A DNA stretch of 64,000 nucleotides from Hymenobacter cellulosilyticus (GCF_022919215.1 NZ_CP095047.1:73866-137865); one strand, 5' to 3'. Shown: positions 47,905 to 56,853, numbered from the stretch's first letter. Numbers and translations: made by a program. The notes: generated by a model from the sequence alone, not told the origin.

Positions 47905-48213
47905 GGGAGGGGCCCAGGCCCGGTTATATTAATCCGGTTGGGCTACGGGGGTGCCGACAAAAGGAAAACCACCGTTTTGTATTTCAGTCTGTCACCTCGT
48001 CCGGCTCGGCGCGAGCATCTCGACATTCTCGCTCCTACTTGTTCCATGCCTCTACTGCACCTTGCCTGCTGGCATGGTGCAGTTGCGCGCGCACATCGTG
48101 GGGCTTCTCTTGCCCGTGCAACGCAAACGGGTGCATGCCGTGGTAGTGACGGCATGCACCCGTTTGCGTGCCAAGCAGTATCGCTCGGCACCTTCATTAT
48201 TTAGCGGCGGTTT
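47905..48213. other. Intergenic region after mobile block
   Basis: No gene. It holds a strong hairpin at 48121-48169 between the convergent ArdC and hydrolase genes. Confidence 0.4.
48121..48169. terminator. 21-bp perfect hairpin, bidirectional terminator
   Basis: ACGCAAACGGGTGCATGCCGT and its exact complement at 48149-48169, with loop GGTAGTG. GC-rich, no T-run. Confidence 0.65.
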
Positions 48214-48999
48214 TCACCGCTGCCCGTTCGCCGCTTTTTGGATGACGTCGGCCACAATTTTGGGCTGCGAGATGTAGATGCAATGGCTACCCTTTACTTC
48301 CGTCACGTTGGTATTGGAGCGGCTATACATGCTGCGCTGAATAAGCGGATTAATGCTTTTATCCTCCGTGGCTAAGATGGCATACGTCGGCTTCGTTCGC
48401 CAAGCGGCCTGGGTGAGCGGGGTAATAAACGCTTTGGCGTTGAAGGCTCCTTGCGAGGCGGCCATAAACTGGGCCTCCTTTGCACTTACGTCAGCGCAGA
48501 AGCCGGCGTGAAATTTCGCTCGGTCATAGTACACAATACCTTGCGCATTGGGCGGTAACACCCCATTTTCCGGCGCGGGTGGCGCGCTCTGAAACCATTG
48601 CAGGGCCGACTCGCCCTTGTCCGGCTGGAAGGCGGCAATGTAGACCAGTGCCGCTACCTTGGCGTGATTACCAGCCTCGGTGATGACGGCCCCGCCCCAG
48701 GAGTGGCCCACTAAAATGGCGGGGCCATCTTGTTGGTCCAGCGCCAGGTTTGTCGCCGCTACGTCATCTTCCAGCGAAGTCAAGGGGTTCTGCACCACCG
48801 TAACATGGTAGCCGTTTTTAGTTAGCTCTTGGTAGAGGGCTTTGTAGCCCGAGCCGTCGGCAAACGCGCCGTGTACCAGCACTACGTTTTTGACTGTTTG
48901 CGCCCGGATAGTGGCGGGCAAGCCTACGAGGAGGGTCATGGCGAAAATTGAATGGGCCAGCAGTTGCGCTAGGCGGGTGAATGGAACGGAAAATTTCAT
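48214..48999 (-). CDS. Secreted alpha/beta hydrolase
   Basis: A 261-aa esterase-like hydrolase. Signal peptide LLAHSIFAMTLLVGLPATIRAQ; oxyanion-hole motif VLVHGAFADGSG; nucleophile elbow GHSWGG; catalytic His probably in GSHCIYISQP. It belongs to the group of small hydrolases resembling EstC and plant salicylate-binding-protein-like enzymes. The substrate is unknown. A GGGACCTTTG -7 box lies 27 bp before the start. The AraC gene directly upstream on the same strand probably regulates it. Confidence 0.9.
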   Translation of the reverse strand: MKFSVPFTRLAQLLAHSIFAMTLLVGLPATIRAQTVKNVVLVHGAFADGSGYKALYQELTKNGYHVTVVQNPLTSLEDDVAATNLALDQQDGPAILVGHSWGGAVITEAGNHAKVAALVYIAAFQPDKGESALQWFQSAPPAPENGVLPPNAQGIVYYDRAKFHAGFCADVSAKEAQFMAASQGAFNAKAFITPLTQAAWRTKPTYAILATEDKSINPLIQRSMYSRSNTNVTEVKGSHCIYISQPKIVADVIQKAANGQR

Positions 49000-49025
49000 G
49001 TCCTTTTAAGAGTTAGTGAACATGA

Positions 49026-49033
49026 CAAAGGTC
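49026..49033 (-). promoter_or_regulatory. -7 box of hydrolase promoter
   Basis: On the minus strand GACCTTTG within GGGACCTTTGTCATG, 27 bp upstream of the hydrolase ATG. Same core as four other promoters in 48-64 kb. Confidence 0.5.
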
Positions 49034-49076
49034 CCACCAGACGGCGCGCTGCGTATTGCCCAGAATTCCCGAAGAG

Positions 49077-49946
49077 TTATAAAAACTTCCCATCGTCCGG
49101 CAGCAAGGCTTTGTCCTGACGATACTTAATAGGTGATACGGCCGTGTGCCGCTTGAAAAAGTTGCAGAAATAGGCCGGCTCCTCAAAGCCGAGCTCATAG
49201 GTGATTTCTTTAACGGACTTGGGCGTGTAGTGCAGCAGCCGTTTTGCTTCTAACAGAATTCGTCCCTGGATTAACTGCAACGCCGTTCTGTCGCTATAAA
49301 GCGCAAAGACGTTGGCCAGCGTTTTCGGCGACTTGTGCAGCAAATTTGCGTAGTAGGCCACGGAATGCTCCCGTCGGAAATGACTTTCAACGAGCACGTT
49401 GAACTTCCGAAATATACTTAGCCGCTGGTCCTGGCTGTCTTCTCCCGGCATATATTCCGACCGGGCCAGCTTCGTAATCGTAATAATCAGGCGCTTTAAC
49501 AGCACCACCAGCATCTCGTTCTGAACGTGGTCTTGCGTGGCTAACTCCTGCTTGAAGATGGCAACCATCAATTTCAGCTTTGCTTGGTAAGCCGCATCGA
49601 GGCGAATAAATACCGTATTCCCCATTCCGAACAGGAACCCTGCGCAGCTGACTTCGGCATCGTGGTCCACCACGCAATAAAACTCCCGATTGAATTGCCA
49701 AGCGACTACATCGGCCGGCCGCTCAAACGTGAACGACTGGTTGAACATCAGGGGCAAAATAGTTTGCGAGTCAAACCGGTGGGACGTACCGTCAATATCC
49801 ACTGCTTGGGCAGGGCCACTGTTCCAGGCAATGGTGAAATACGGTTTGGCGGCGTCGCGGGAATAAAACCGGTGGTCAAACCCTGCCTCCTCACTAATCA
49901 GTAGTAAGTCTGCCCCCGTCTGGTGGTCGGTCAATGCTAGCTTCAT
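49077..49946 (-). CDS. AraC-family transcriptional regulator
   Basis: A 289-aa regulator. The N-terminal cupin-like sensor part (SHRFDSQTILPLMFNQSFTFERPADVVAWQFNREFYCVVDHDAEVSCAGFLFG) is followed by a C-terminal double helix-turn-helix (HSVAYYANLLHKSPKTLANVF and SVKEITYELGFEEPAYFCNFFKRHTAVSPIKYRQ). Complete. It lies 77 bp upstream of the alpha/beta hydrolase on the same strand. Remnants of a zinc-type alcohol dehydrogenase lie directly behind it. Ligand unknown. Confidence 0.92.
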   Translation of the reverse strand: MKLALTDHQTGADLLLISEEAGFDHRFYSRDAAKPYFTIAWNSGPAQAVDIDGTSHRFDSQTILPLMFNQSFTFERPADVVAWQFNREFYCVVDHDAEVSCAGFLFGMGNTVFIRLDAAYQAKLKLMVAIFKQELATQDHVQNEMLVVLLKRLIITITKLARSEYMPGEDSQDQRLSIFRKFNVLVESHFRREHSVAYYANLLHKSPKTLANVFALYSDRTALQLIQGRILLEAKRLLHYTPKSVKEITYELGFEEPAYFCNFFKRHTAVSPIKYRQDKALLPDDGKFL

Positions 49947-49949
49947 GCA

Positions 49950-50202
49950 GATTTTGGTTTAAGAACCAGAAGTTGAGCCAACTACTGGTTCTGACTTGGA
50001 CCGCCAACAGGGCAAGATGTCCATAAGCCTTCCGCAACGGCGGCAGGGCGGCCAAGTGGTTGGCCGAGGAGCGGGTAGCCAGTACCATAGCTACCTTCTC
50101 GATGCTAGGCTGCATCTTTTGTGCGGCCATCTCCTGGCTGTGGTCCAGCACCATATCGGCGCCCATGGCCTCGCCCCACCCTTTGGAGGCGGGGCGTGAC
50201 AA
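49950..50202 (-). pseudogene. Remnant of zinc-type alcohol dehydrogenase
   Basis: The minus-strand frame reads WGEAMGADMVLDHSQEMAAQ ... VAMVLATRSSANHLAALPPLRKAYGHLALL, which resembles the cofactor-binding half of zinc-binding alcohol dehydrogenases (xxGADxVIDHS, then ...QGRLALI). Both the N-terminal domain and the last part are missing. It lies between an SDR and an AraC gene. A decayed gene is more likely than a functional short one. Confidence 0.55.
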
Positions 50203-50216
50203 GCAGTGGCGACCCG

Positions 50217-50969
50217 CTAGATTTGAGCCGTGCCGCCGTCCACAAACAACTCGATGCCCGTAATAAAGCTGCTGTCGTCGGAGGCCAGGAAAACCGCCGC
50301 TTTCGCCGTCTCCTCCGGCTGCCCCATCCGGCCCATTGGAATGCTGGAGACGATGTAGTCTTGGATGAACTGCTTTTGCTCTGGCGTACTGCCCATCCGG
50401 GTTGTAGCAGCCGTTTCCGTTGGCCCGGGGCTCAGCGCATTCACCCGAATCTTGCGGGCCTGCAAATCCATCGTCCAGGTGCGGGCAAACGAGCGCACGG
50501 CGGCCTTCGAGGCGCTGTACACACTAAAGGCCGCCGCCCCCTTGGAGCCGGTAGTGGAGGCCATGAGGATGATGGAGCTACCGTCGCGCAGCAAGGGGAG
50601 CGCTTTTTGCACGGTAAACAACATGCCCTTCACGTTGCTGTTGAACACCTTATCAAAGTGTTCTTCTGTAATGGCGCCCAGTGGCACCATCCCACCGCTC
50701 CCGCCAGCATTGGCGAACACAATGTCGAGGTGGCCTTTCTGCTGGCGCACCTGCTCGTAGAGGCGGTCGAGGTCGGCCAGATTGGTCACGTCCCCCTGCA
50801 CGCCGGTCACCTGCTGGCCGATAAGCTTTACGGCTTCGTCCAGCTCTTCCTGCCGACGGCCGGTAATAAAGACGTACGCGCCTTCCGCCACGAACCGTTG
50901 CGCGGTTGCCAGGCCGATGCCGGAACTGCCACCCGTAATGAGCGCGATTTTGCCTTCCAGTTTTTTCAT
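50217..50969 (-). CDS. Short-chain dehydrogenase/reductase
   Basis: A 250-aa classical SDR (MKKLEGKIALITGGSSGIGL). TGGSSGIG is the cofactor motif, NAGGSG replaces the usual NNAG, and the catalytic pair is in YSASK; the C-terminal GIELFVDGGTAQI is typical. Closely related by eye to the 63185-63948 SDR (EEHFD/E...FTVQKALP). Probably reduces a carbonyl or quinone with NAD(P)H. No adjacent regulator on its 5' side, but a TetR gene lies 527 bp upstream. Confidence 0.93.
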   Translation of the reverse strand: MKKLEGKIALITGGSSGIGLATAQRFVAEGAYVFITGRRQEELDEAVKLIGQQVTGVQGDVTNLADLDRLYEQVRQQKGHLDIVFANAGGSGGMVPLGAITEEHFDKVFNSNVKGMLFTVQKALPLLRDGSSIILMASTTGSKGAAAFSVYSASKAAVRSFARTWTMDLQARKIRVNALSPGPTETAATTRMGSTPEQKQFIQDYIVSSIPMGRMGQPEETAKAAVFLASDDSSFITGIELFVDGGTAQI

Positions 50970-51187
50970 GATTCCGTTCTCGGGTTAAGAATTTTTAAGG
51001 GTGAAGTAAGGTGGACCGTGTACCAGGCCAGTCGCCATGGGGTGGCCGACGGCCGATAAGGTGCGGGTCATCAGCTTGCGGAAACCGGTGCTCGCGCCTA
51101 TCGCGGAATGCGAATTTTAGGCCGTAAATGTCTAAATTTCAATAATATGTACTAAATAAATCGGTGTAATTGGGTTGGCCGCTAACG

Positions 51188-51195
51188 TACCTTTG
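51188..51195 (+). promoter_or_regulatory. Orphan -7 promoter box
   Basis: TACCTTTG within CGTACCTTTGCACC, with no intact + strand gene behind it. The downstream sequence to 51407 looks like a gene remnant. Confidence 0.35.
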
Positions 51196-51459
51196 CACCA
51201 ACCATACACCTAGAAGCAGTAGGTTTGCTAACCTCCATGAACAGGCAATCCGGGTCCAACTCGACGCACGGTCACCGTTTTACTGACCTGGGAAGGCGTG
51301 GCTAGCTGGACCGGCCCCCGGCCCACCCGGGCTGGCTGCGCGAGGGCGCGGAGGCATGGTTCCCCGACCTGAGACAGCCTGTCCAGATGGACTGGCTTCC
51401 AGCCTAACTCGGTCTTTCATGACTTTCTCCTTTTAAGAGCGATGTTATCACTTATCAAG

Positions 51460-51476
51460 TTGACTAGTCGGTTTAA
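51460..51476. promoter_or_regulatory. TetR operator-like site, copy 1
   Basis: TTGACTAGTCGGTTTAA, containing the palindrome GACTAGTC, 20 bp past the tetR stop. It matches the copy upstream of tetR at 15 of 17 positions. Confidence 0.45.
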
Positions 51477-51495
51477 TATTGAGGCAAAAAAAGCG

Positions 51496-52095
51496 CTAGA
51501 TGGCCTTTTGAATTCCCATCAGCCGTAACAAACCGGGCAGCATGCGTTGAACGGATTTAAGCTCGTTGTCAATCTTGGCCTGGGTCAGGACCCCGGTGAT
51601 GTAGGCGCACATCTCTTTGGCGAGTTCGACCGCATCCGTTTCCTGCACCGTGCCTTCCGCAATGAGTTCCAGCACCATCGATGTGAAATACTTCACCATC
51701 CGTGCGTTCATCTCGTGCGCTTTCTGGCGAATGTTCTCGTCCTGCGTGCTCAGCTCGCAGCCCACCGAACTAAAGGGGCAGCCGGCTACTTTGCCAAGGG
51801 TTTCGTATTTGCCCAGCTGGTCGGCGACCGCAAAATCGCAGTAAAGCTTTAGCCGTTCCAGGGGAGGTATCTGCGTGGAGAACAGCTGGTCCAAGGCTGG
51901 CCGCTTCTGCTCCCAATGGTTTTCGAAAGCCGCCACCGCCAGCTCCGACTTTGATTTAAACGCGTGATAGAAGCTACCCTTGGCAACGGCGGCTTTTTCA
52001 CAGATATCATCGACGGAGACCGACCCGTAGCTGTTTTCCCAGATGAGGTCGTGGGCCACCTCGAGCAATCGAAGTTTGGTGTTTCGATTCGACAT
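51496..52095 (-). CDS. TetR-family transcriptional regulator
   Basis: A 199-aa regulator. N-terminal helix-turn-helix region: LLEVAHDLIWENSYGSVSVDDICEKAAVAKGSFYHAFKSKSELA. The C-terminal ligand domain has a Cys-containing stretch (VAGCPFSSVGCELS) typical of the YxaF/AcrR-like subgroup that responds to quinones or electrophiles, an inference from context. It is followed by the OYE gene in the same orientation further upstream. A TTGACTAGCCAGTTTAA site lies 14 bp before its start and suggests autorepression. Confidence 0.92.
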   Translation of the reverse strand: MSNRNTKLRLLEVAHDLIWENSYGSVSVDDICEKAAVAKGSFYHAFKSKSELAVAAFENHWEQKRPALDQLFSTQIPPLERLKLYCDFAVADQLGKYETLGKVAGCPFSSVGCELSTQDENIRQKAHEMNARMVKYFTSMVLELIAEGTVQETDAVELAKEMCAYITGVLTQAKIDNELKSVQRMLPGLLRLMGIQKAI

Positions 52096-52108
52096 AGGAA
52101 TAAGTTGG

Positions 52109-52125
52109 TTGACTAGCCAGTTTAA
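52109..52125. promoter_or_regulatory. TetR operator-like site, copy 2
   Basis: TTGACTAGCCAGTTTAA 14 bp upstream of the tetR ATG. Same orientation and near-identical to the copy at 51460. Confidence 0.5.
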
Positions 52126-52322
52126 GTCACGTGAATGAAAGAGACAAAATTAAGCGCTTTTGCCTTCGTCCACTCAGACCTGGCTGGTTCATCTCCACGC
52201 TTCCTCACTCGTGTGGCCAGTCATTGCTTTCGGCAACCGGGTCATTTCATACAGCCCAAAATGGCGCCATGCGACAATACTGCAAAGGGGAGACCGGAGC
52301 AGGGCAGTGCTGGTTGCGTAGC

Positions 52323-52351
52323 GTGCTACCTGCCAAACAAGCAGGTAGCAC
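52323..52351 (-). terminator. Hairpin after the OYE gene
   Basis: GTGCTACCTGC / GCAGGTAGCAC with a 7-base loop, immediately past the OYE stop at 52356. No clear T-run. Confidence 0.55.
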
Positions 52352-52355
52352 TGGT

Positions 52356-53417
52356 TTAATAGTAGGTTTTGGCGCTGGCAGCCTCAAACGACCGGATATC
52401 ATCCAGCCGGCCGCTTTTAAGCTTGGCAACCCACTCCGGGTCCTGCAGCAACTGCCGGCCCACGGCAATGAGGTCGAAGTCGCCGCGCTCAAACCGGCGG
52501 AGCAGTTCCTCAAAGCCGGCGCGCTCCGACCCTTGGCCTCCCGCAAACAGGCCGGTCACGTCTGCTTGCAGCCCCACGGAGCCGACCGCAATGACCGGCC
52601 GCCCGGTAACTTTTTTAAACCAGCCCGCCAGGCCCAGGTCCGAACCCTCAAACTCCGGCTGCCAGTAGCGGCGGGTCGAGGCGTGAAAAATGTCCACTCC
52701 CGCCTCGGTGAGCGGTACGAGCCACTCTTCTATTTCCTGCGGGGTGGTCGCTATTTTCGCTTCATAGTCAGCGCTTTTCCACTGAGATAACCGCATAATA
52801 ATCGTGAACTCCGGGCCAACGGCCGTCCGGATGGCTTTGACCACTTCGGTCCCAAAGCGCGTGCGTTCTTTGAGGGTTTTGCCGCCGTACTCGTCCTGCC
52901 GGTTATTGGTGCGGGCCCAAAAAAACTGGTCAATCAAGTAGCCGTGTCCGCCGTGGATTTCAAGGGCGTCAAACCCCCGCCGCTTGGCCTCCGTCGCAGC
53001 CCGGGCAAAAGCCGCCACCGTGTCCTCGATATCTTGCACCGACATGCTGTCCGGACCTTCAAAGGGCACTGGCGGTTCCCAGCCGAAGGGGCTATTACCC
53101 ACGTGCCACAGCTGCGGGGCAATGGCTCCACCTTTCTGGTGCACCGCATCCGCCACGTTTTGCCAGCCCTGCAGGGCAGCGTCTCCATAAAAATGGGGAA
53201 CGTCGGGGTGGTTTTGGGAAGAGGGGCGGTCAATAACCGTTCCTTCAGTAAGCAGGAGCCCGACATCTGCAGCTGCCCGGCGGCTGTAGTACTCGGCTAC
53301 CTGCGTGCTGGGCACCCCACCCGGTGATTGTACCCGGGTCATGGGCGCCATCACAAAGCGGTTGCGCAGGGTCAGGCTTTTGTGCGTAAACGGGGTAAAA
53401 AACGATTCGTAGTTCAT
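52356..53417 (-). CDS. Old Yellow Enzyme-family alkene reductase
   Basis: A 353-aa FMN-dependent NAD(P)H:flavin oxidoreductase (NemA/OYE type) that reduces activated C=C bonds and quinone-like electrophiles. Motifs: NRFVMAPMTRVQSPGGVPS near the N-terminus, APQLWHVGNSP, FDALEIHGGHGYLIDQFFW (His/His substrate-binding pair region replaced by HGGHGYL), and the C-terminal phosphate-binding stretch RPVIAVGSVG...DLIAVGRQLLQDPEW. Complete. Divergent from an HxlR regulator (107 bp between the ATGs), which probably controls it. Confidence 0.95.
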   Translation of the reverse strand: MNYESFFTPFTHKSLTLRNRFVMAPMTRVQSPGGVPSTQVAEYYSRRAAADVGLLLTEGTVIDRPSSQNHPDVPHFYGDAALQGWQNVADAVHQKGGAIAPQLWHVGNSPFGWEPPVPFEGPDSMSVQDIEDTVAAFARAATEAKRRGFDALEIHGGHGYLIDQFFWARTNNRQDEYGGKTLKERTRFGTEVVKAIRTAVGPEFTIIMRLSQWKSADYEAKIATTPQEIEEWLVPLTEAGVDIFHASTRRYWQPEFEGSDLGLAGWFKKVTGRPVIAVGSVGLQADVTGLFAGGQGSERAGFEELLRRFERGDFDLIAVGRQLLQDPEWVAKLKSGRLDDIRSFEAASAKTYY

Positions 53418-53523
53418 GGCCTTCAGTAGTATGACGCAAAATTAAACTGCTTAGTCTAGCTTTGTATCGGGCGATGAATAATACCGGTAACCAAAAAGTA
53501 ACAACTCTGGTCGAGCAGTCATC

Positions 53524-53894
53524 ATGAGTAACACCACAACGAAATACAGCACCTGCCCCATGCGACGTGTCATGTCCATTGTGGGCTCCAAGTGGAAGCC
53601 CATCGTGATATGGGTACTGCGTGAACGCACCGCCCGCTTTGGGCAGATAGCCGCCGCTATCGAGGTCGTGTCGCGGAAGGTGCTGACCGACACGCTGCAA
53701 GAGCTGGAAGCCGACGGCCTTGTTTTAAGGAAAGAACACGCAGCGCTAGCGCAGCGGGTGGAGTACAGCCTTACCCCCGGGGCAAGGCGTTGTTGCCCAT
53801 TTTACACCAACTGGTGGGGTGGAATGAGGCCGAGTACCCATTAGAAACAGCTACGCATAGCTTGCCAATCACTAGTGCGAAATCGTGTCGGTGA
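53524..53894 (+). pseudogene. HxlR-family regulator (frameshift near 3' end)
   Basis: The winged-helix HxlR domain reads CPMRRVMSIVGSKWKPIVIWVLRERTARFGQI ... LTDTLQELEADGLVLRKEHAALAQRVEYSLTP. The frame breaks at the C5 run 53774-53778. One added base gives the standard end RGKALLPILHQLVGWNEAEYPL and a stop at 53894 (about 123 aa). The Cys before PMRR is the redox-sensing position in many HxlR proteins. Divergent from the OYE gene, suggesting electrophile-responsive control. Confidence 0.85.
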
Positions 53895-54107
53895 CTTTCC
53901 GCCTTATTGCTTTTATAGACTGCTTATTCTACCGATGGCTAATCACCAACGGGTGCTTTTAGCAAGCGGACATAGTCTCATGCTAAGCGCAGGAGCCGTT
54001 AGCGGCCCCGGCTAGGCGCGCCTGACTAAGCAAGCTTCGGTGATTATGGCTGGCCGTTTTTCAGGCCAGACTACTGATTGATAACCGGTGAGGCAACAAG
54101 CCGGTGC

Positions 54108-54988
54108 TCAGTTTGCCCGGCGGCAGGCGAGGGGCGTGATGCCGGTCTGCTTCTTGAAGAAATTGTTGAAGTAGGTGGGGTAGGCAAAGCCGAGGCAGTA
54201 GGCAATTTCGGCCACGCTCCAGGTGGTGTGTTGGAGCAGGGCCTTGGCCTCGTCGGTGATGCGGCCGGTGATGTGGGCGCTCGTGGGCTTGCCGGTGATT
54301 TCCTTCACGGCTTTGTTGAGGTGGTTGACGTGCACAGCCAGTTGGTCGGCAAACTCCTGCGCCGTTTTCAGCGCCAGCGTCTGCGCGGGGTTTTCCACGG
54401 GAAACAGCTGCTCCAGCGTTTCCAAAAACCGGGCGGCCAAGCGCGCCGCCGCCGTGTGGTGCAGCAGCAGCAATGTTTCGGCGGGCTGCAGGTGTAGGGC
54501 CTCGTGAATGGCCAACTGCAGGTAAGTCCGAATCAGCTCGCCTTTGAATGGGTAATCGCCTTCCTGCTCGGCCAGCATCTTCTGAAAAATGCCGCTCATG
54601 AAAGGCACTTGTTCCGCTGGAAGCTGGTAGAGCGGCGGACTGCCGATTTTGAACAAGGGCGACTGCAGCAGGCTTTCCGACCGGTCGAGCGAGGTGATGA
54701 ACTCCTCCGTGAACAGGCTGATGTAGCCGTGGCGCAGGTCCCCCGCATTTCCATGGAGTAGGGAATGTGCGGATTGAAGAACAGCAGGTAGGTGCCGTCG
54801 AGCTCCCAGCTCTGGTGGCCGTAGTGCAGCCGCGCCTGGGTCGTGAGCAGGATGAGTTTGTAGCAGTCGCGCCGGGTGAAGCGCGGCTCGGTCGTGCAGG
54901 GCCGGTCCACGGCGTACACCCGGAAGCCTTTCAGCTTCAGTTCCCGCGGAGCCCACTTGACGGGCGTATGAGCAACAGAACTTACCAT
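54108..54988 (-). pseudogene. AraC-family regulator (one frameshift)
   Basis: About 294 aa restored. The N-terminal cupin-like part MVSSVAHTPVKWAPRELKL ... YGHQSWELDGTYLLFFNPHIPYSME starts at 54988. One added A at 54748-54750 continues NAGDLRHGYISLFTEEF. The C-terminal double helix-turn-helix is FADQLAVHVNHLNKAVKEITGKPTSAHI ... WSVAEIAYCLGFAYPTYFNNFFKKQTGITP. Close paralogue of the 58863-59805 regulator. It follows the Abm and reductase genes on the same strand, so it may regulate them. Confidence 0.88.
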
Positions 54989-55039
54989 GAGGTAAAAGTA
55001 CGAAATTCAAGCAGGGCCGGGCCATTACCCGCCGCAACG

Positions 55040-55360
55040 CTACGCCGCGTTCTCGCTCACCCGCCGGATGGGCAGGACCTGCATGGGCGCGGCCAGCAGC
55101 GGCAGCATCCGCTCGACCACGCGGGACTGCGGGGGCGTGGGGTGGGCAGCCACGGCGTCGTCGTCGGCCCAGGCAGCGGCTATTACTAAGGCATCGGCGT
55201 CTTCGGCTTGCTGAAAGATATTGTAGTACAAACAGCCAGGCTCCTGGCGAACCAGGGCCACCAGTTCGAGCAGAAACTCCTGCACGGCTGTGCGGTGCTG
55301 CGGCAGGCTCCGAACGGTGACGAGCAGGTGCCGTTCGGCGGATTTATCGGGCGTGGGCAT
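55040..55360 (-). CDS. Antibiotic biosynthesis monooxygenase-like (quinol monooxygenase) protein
   Basis: A 106-aa ABM-domain protein starting MPTPDKSAERHLLVTVRSLP at 55360. The conserved core EFLLELVALVRQEPGCLYYNIFQQAEDADALVIAAAWADDDAVAAH is clear. Small ABM proteins of the YgiN type handle quinols without cofactor. It lies between an AraC gene and a quinone-oxidoreductase-like gene on the same strand, consistent with a quinone-handling unit. Confidence 0.88.
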   Translation of the reverse strand: MPTPDKSAERHLLVTVRSLPQHRTAVQEFLLELVALVRQEPGCLYYNIFQQAEDADALVIAAAWADDDAVAAHPTPPQSRVVERMLPLLAAPMQVLPIRRVSENAA

Positions 55361-55422
55361 CAGGACGGAGGTTGAGTTGGCAAGCACCAGGAGTGGACTT
55401 ATCCATTTTGCAAATTGGGCGC

Positions 55423-56484
55423 TCAGGCCACGGTGAGTACGATTTTGCCCTGGATGTGCCCCCGGGCGGCGCGCTCGTGCGCCTGGCGTACCTCGGCCAG
55501 CGGAAAAGTGCTGTCGATAACCACCCGAACCGTTCCGGCCTCGAGCAAGCGCCCGAGTTCGGCGAGCTGCGAACCGCTGGAGCGCACCTGTGCCATTGAA
55601 ACCGTGATGCCCAACTGAGCGGCCTGGTCGGGCTCATTGAAACCCAAAAACACCGGGAACAACGCCCCGCCCCGCTTCAATACGCGCAGGAAACGGCTTG
55701 TGGTGGGGCCACTGAGGGTGTCGAGGACGAGGTCCACGTCCTTCACCACGTCCTCAGCCGGGGTTTTGGTGTAGTCAATAAACTCATCGGCCCCAAGTTC
55801 CTTCAACAGGGCCTCCTGCTTGGCGGAGGCCACCGCAATGACGTAGGCTCCCTGCCATTTGGCCAGTTGCACCGCCAGGTGGCCCACGCCACCCGCGGCC
55901 CCGTTCACGAGCACGCGCTTGCCGTGTAGCGACACCGGGCGATGCGCCTCCGGCTGAAACGGGTTGGGCTCCGTGTGCCCCAACTCTATAAGATATTGCC
56001 ACGCGGTGAGGCCGGACATCGGGGCCCCGGCGGCCTGCACGTGGTCGAGGCCAGCGGGCTTGCGGGCCAAGTCCGTTGCGGGCGCGGCCACGTACTCGGC
56101 GTAGCCCCGGCTTTCGCCCACGCTCGGAAAGCGCACCATGCCAAATACTTCCTGGCCCACGGCAAATTCCTGCACATCCGGGGCCACGGCTTCGACGACG
56201 CCCGAGATGTCCGTGCCCAGGGTGAGGGGCATGGTCACCGACGGCCGCCATTCCGGCGGCAGCATCTTGTATCCGTCGCGCAGGTACCAGTCGGGGGGAT
56301 TCAGGCTTACGGCGTGCACCCGCACGAGCACCTCGCCCGCCTGCAACTGGGGTTTCGGGGCATCTTCGTAGTGCAACACTTCCGGGCCACCGAATTCGTG
56401 CAGTCGCACCTCCTTCATGGTGTTGAGCGTGCCAGTGGCTTGCTGTTGGGAGGTTGTTTCGTGTTTTTCTGCTGCGGTTGCCAT
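55423..56484 (-). CDS. NADP-dependent quinone oxidoreductase-like (MDR family)
   Basis: A 353-aa medium-chain reductase. After a 22-aa leader, MKEVRLHEFGGPEVLHYEDAPKPQ is the usual start, so the ATG at 56418 is an alternative. Motifs: GTDISGVVEAVAPDV, RGYAEYVAAP, and the cofactor motif GAAGGVGHLAVQLAKWQGAYVIAVAS; no zinc-ligand cysteines, so quinone oxidoreductase-like. A GGGACCTTTG box lies about 132 bp upstream. Close relative of the 61759-62732 gene. Confidence 0.93.
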   Translation of the reverse strand: MATAAEKHETTSQQQATGTLNTMKEVRLHEFGGPEVLHYEDAPKPQLQAGEVLVRVHAVSLNPPDWYLRDGYKMLPPEWRPSVTMPLTLGTDISGVVEAVAPDVQEFAVGQEVFGMVRFPSVGESRGYAEYVAAPATDLARKPAGLDHVQAAGAPMSGLTAWQYLIELGHTEPNPFQPEAHRPVSLHGKRVLVNGAAGGVGHLAVQLAKWQGAYVIAVASAKQEALLKELGADEFIDYTKTPAEDVVKDVDLVLDTLSGPTTSRFLRVLKRGGALFPVFLGFNEPDQAAQLGITVSMAQVRSSGSQLAELGRLLEAGTVRVVIDSTFPLAEVRQAHERAARGHIQGKIVLTVA

Positions 56485-56615
56485 GTTCGTGACGATTGGG
56501 GTTTAAGTAGAAATCCGCATCCTTGGGCTATCGGGCTGTGCTTGTCTAGCCAGGCATGTTATAGCCCGGAAATCAGCTGGCCAGCACCGTGTTTGGCCGG
56601 GTGCGATTGACTCTA

Positions 56616-56623
56616 CAAAGGTC
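56616..56623 (-). promoter_or_regulatory. -7 box upstream of reductase gene
   Basis: Minus-strand GACCTTTG in GGGACCTTTGTAGAG, about 130 bp before the annotated ATG at 56484. Confidence 0.45.
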
Positions 56624-56799
56624 CCGCTTGCTGGCAGGGGCAAAAAACACGATTCAATCTAAAAAGTATGAATATCACGCAAGCGGCGCGGGCGTATCTC
56701 CCTTCCTCATTGGCCCGCTTATAGCAGCGAGGGCTAAAATGAACGGTGTTAAAAGGCAAGGGGAAGGCTTCGCCTTATAGCCATTAAAAGCATTAAAGC

Positions 56800-56853
56800 A
56801 GAACAACTCATCAGAACCTGGAGACTTGCTCTCCTGGTCTGATGAGTTGTTCT
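56800..56853 (-). terminator. Hairpin terminator after SDR 56906-57769
   Basis: AGAACAACTCATCAG / CTGATGAGTTGTTCT arms with an inner ACCTGG/CCAGG-type extension, 50 bp past the SDR stop. Confidence 0.65.

Larger units (their letters stand above)
50970..51495. other. Intergenic region with orphan promoter and broken + strand ORF
   Basis: A TACCTTTG -7 box at 51188-51195 points rightward. Behind it, one + frame reads RPPAHPGWLREGAEAWFPDL...QMDWLPA and stops at 51405-51407, which looks like the end of a lost gene. A TetR-operator-like copy lies at 51460-51476. A 46-codon minus ORF starts at 51420 with AGGAG upstream but looks non-coding. Confidence 0.35.

Noticed and set aside
49894..50202. Functional 102-aa protein
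   Set aside because: It reads as the middle of a zinc-type alcohol dehydrogenase without either end, so it is treated as a remnant.
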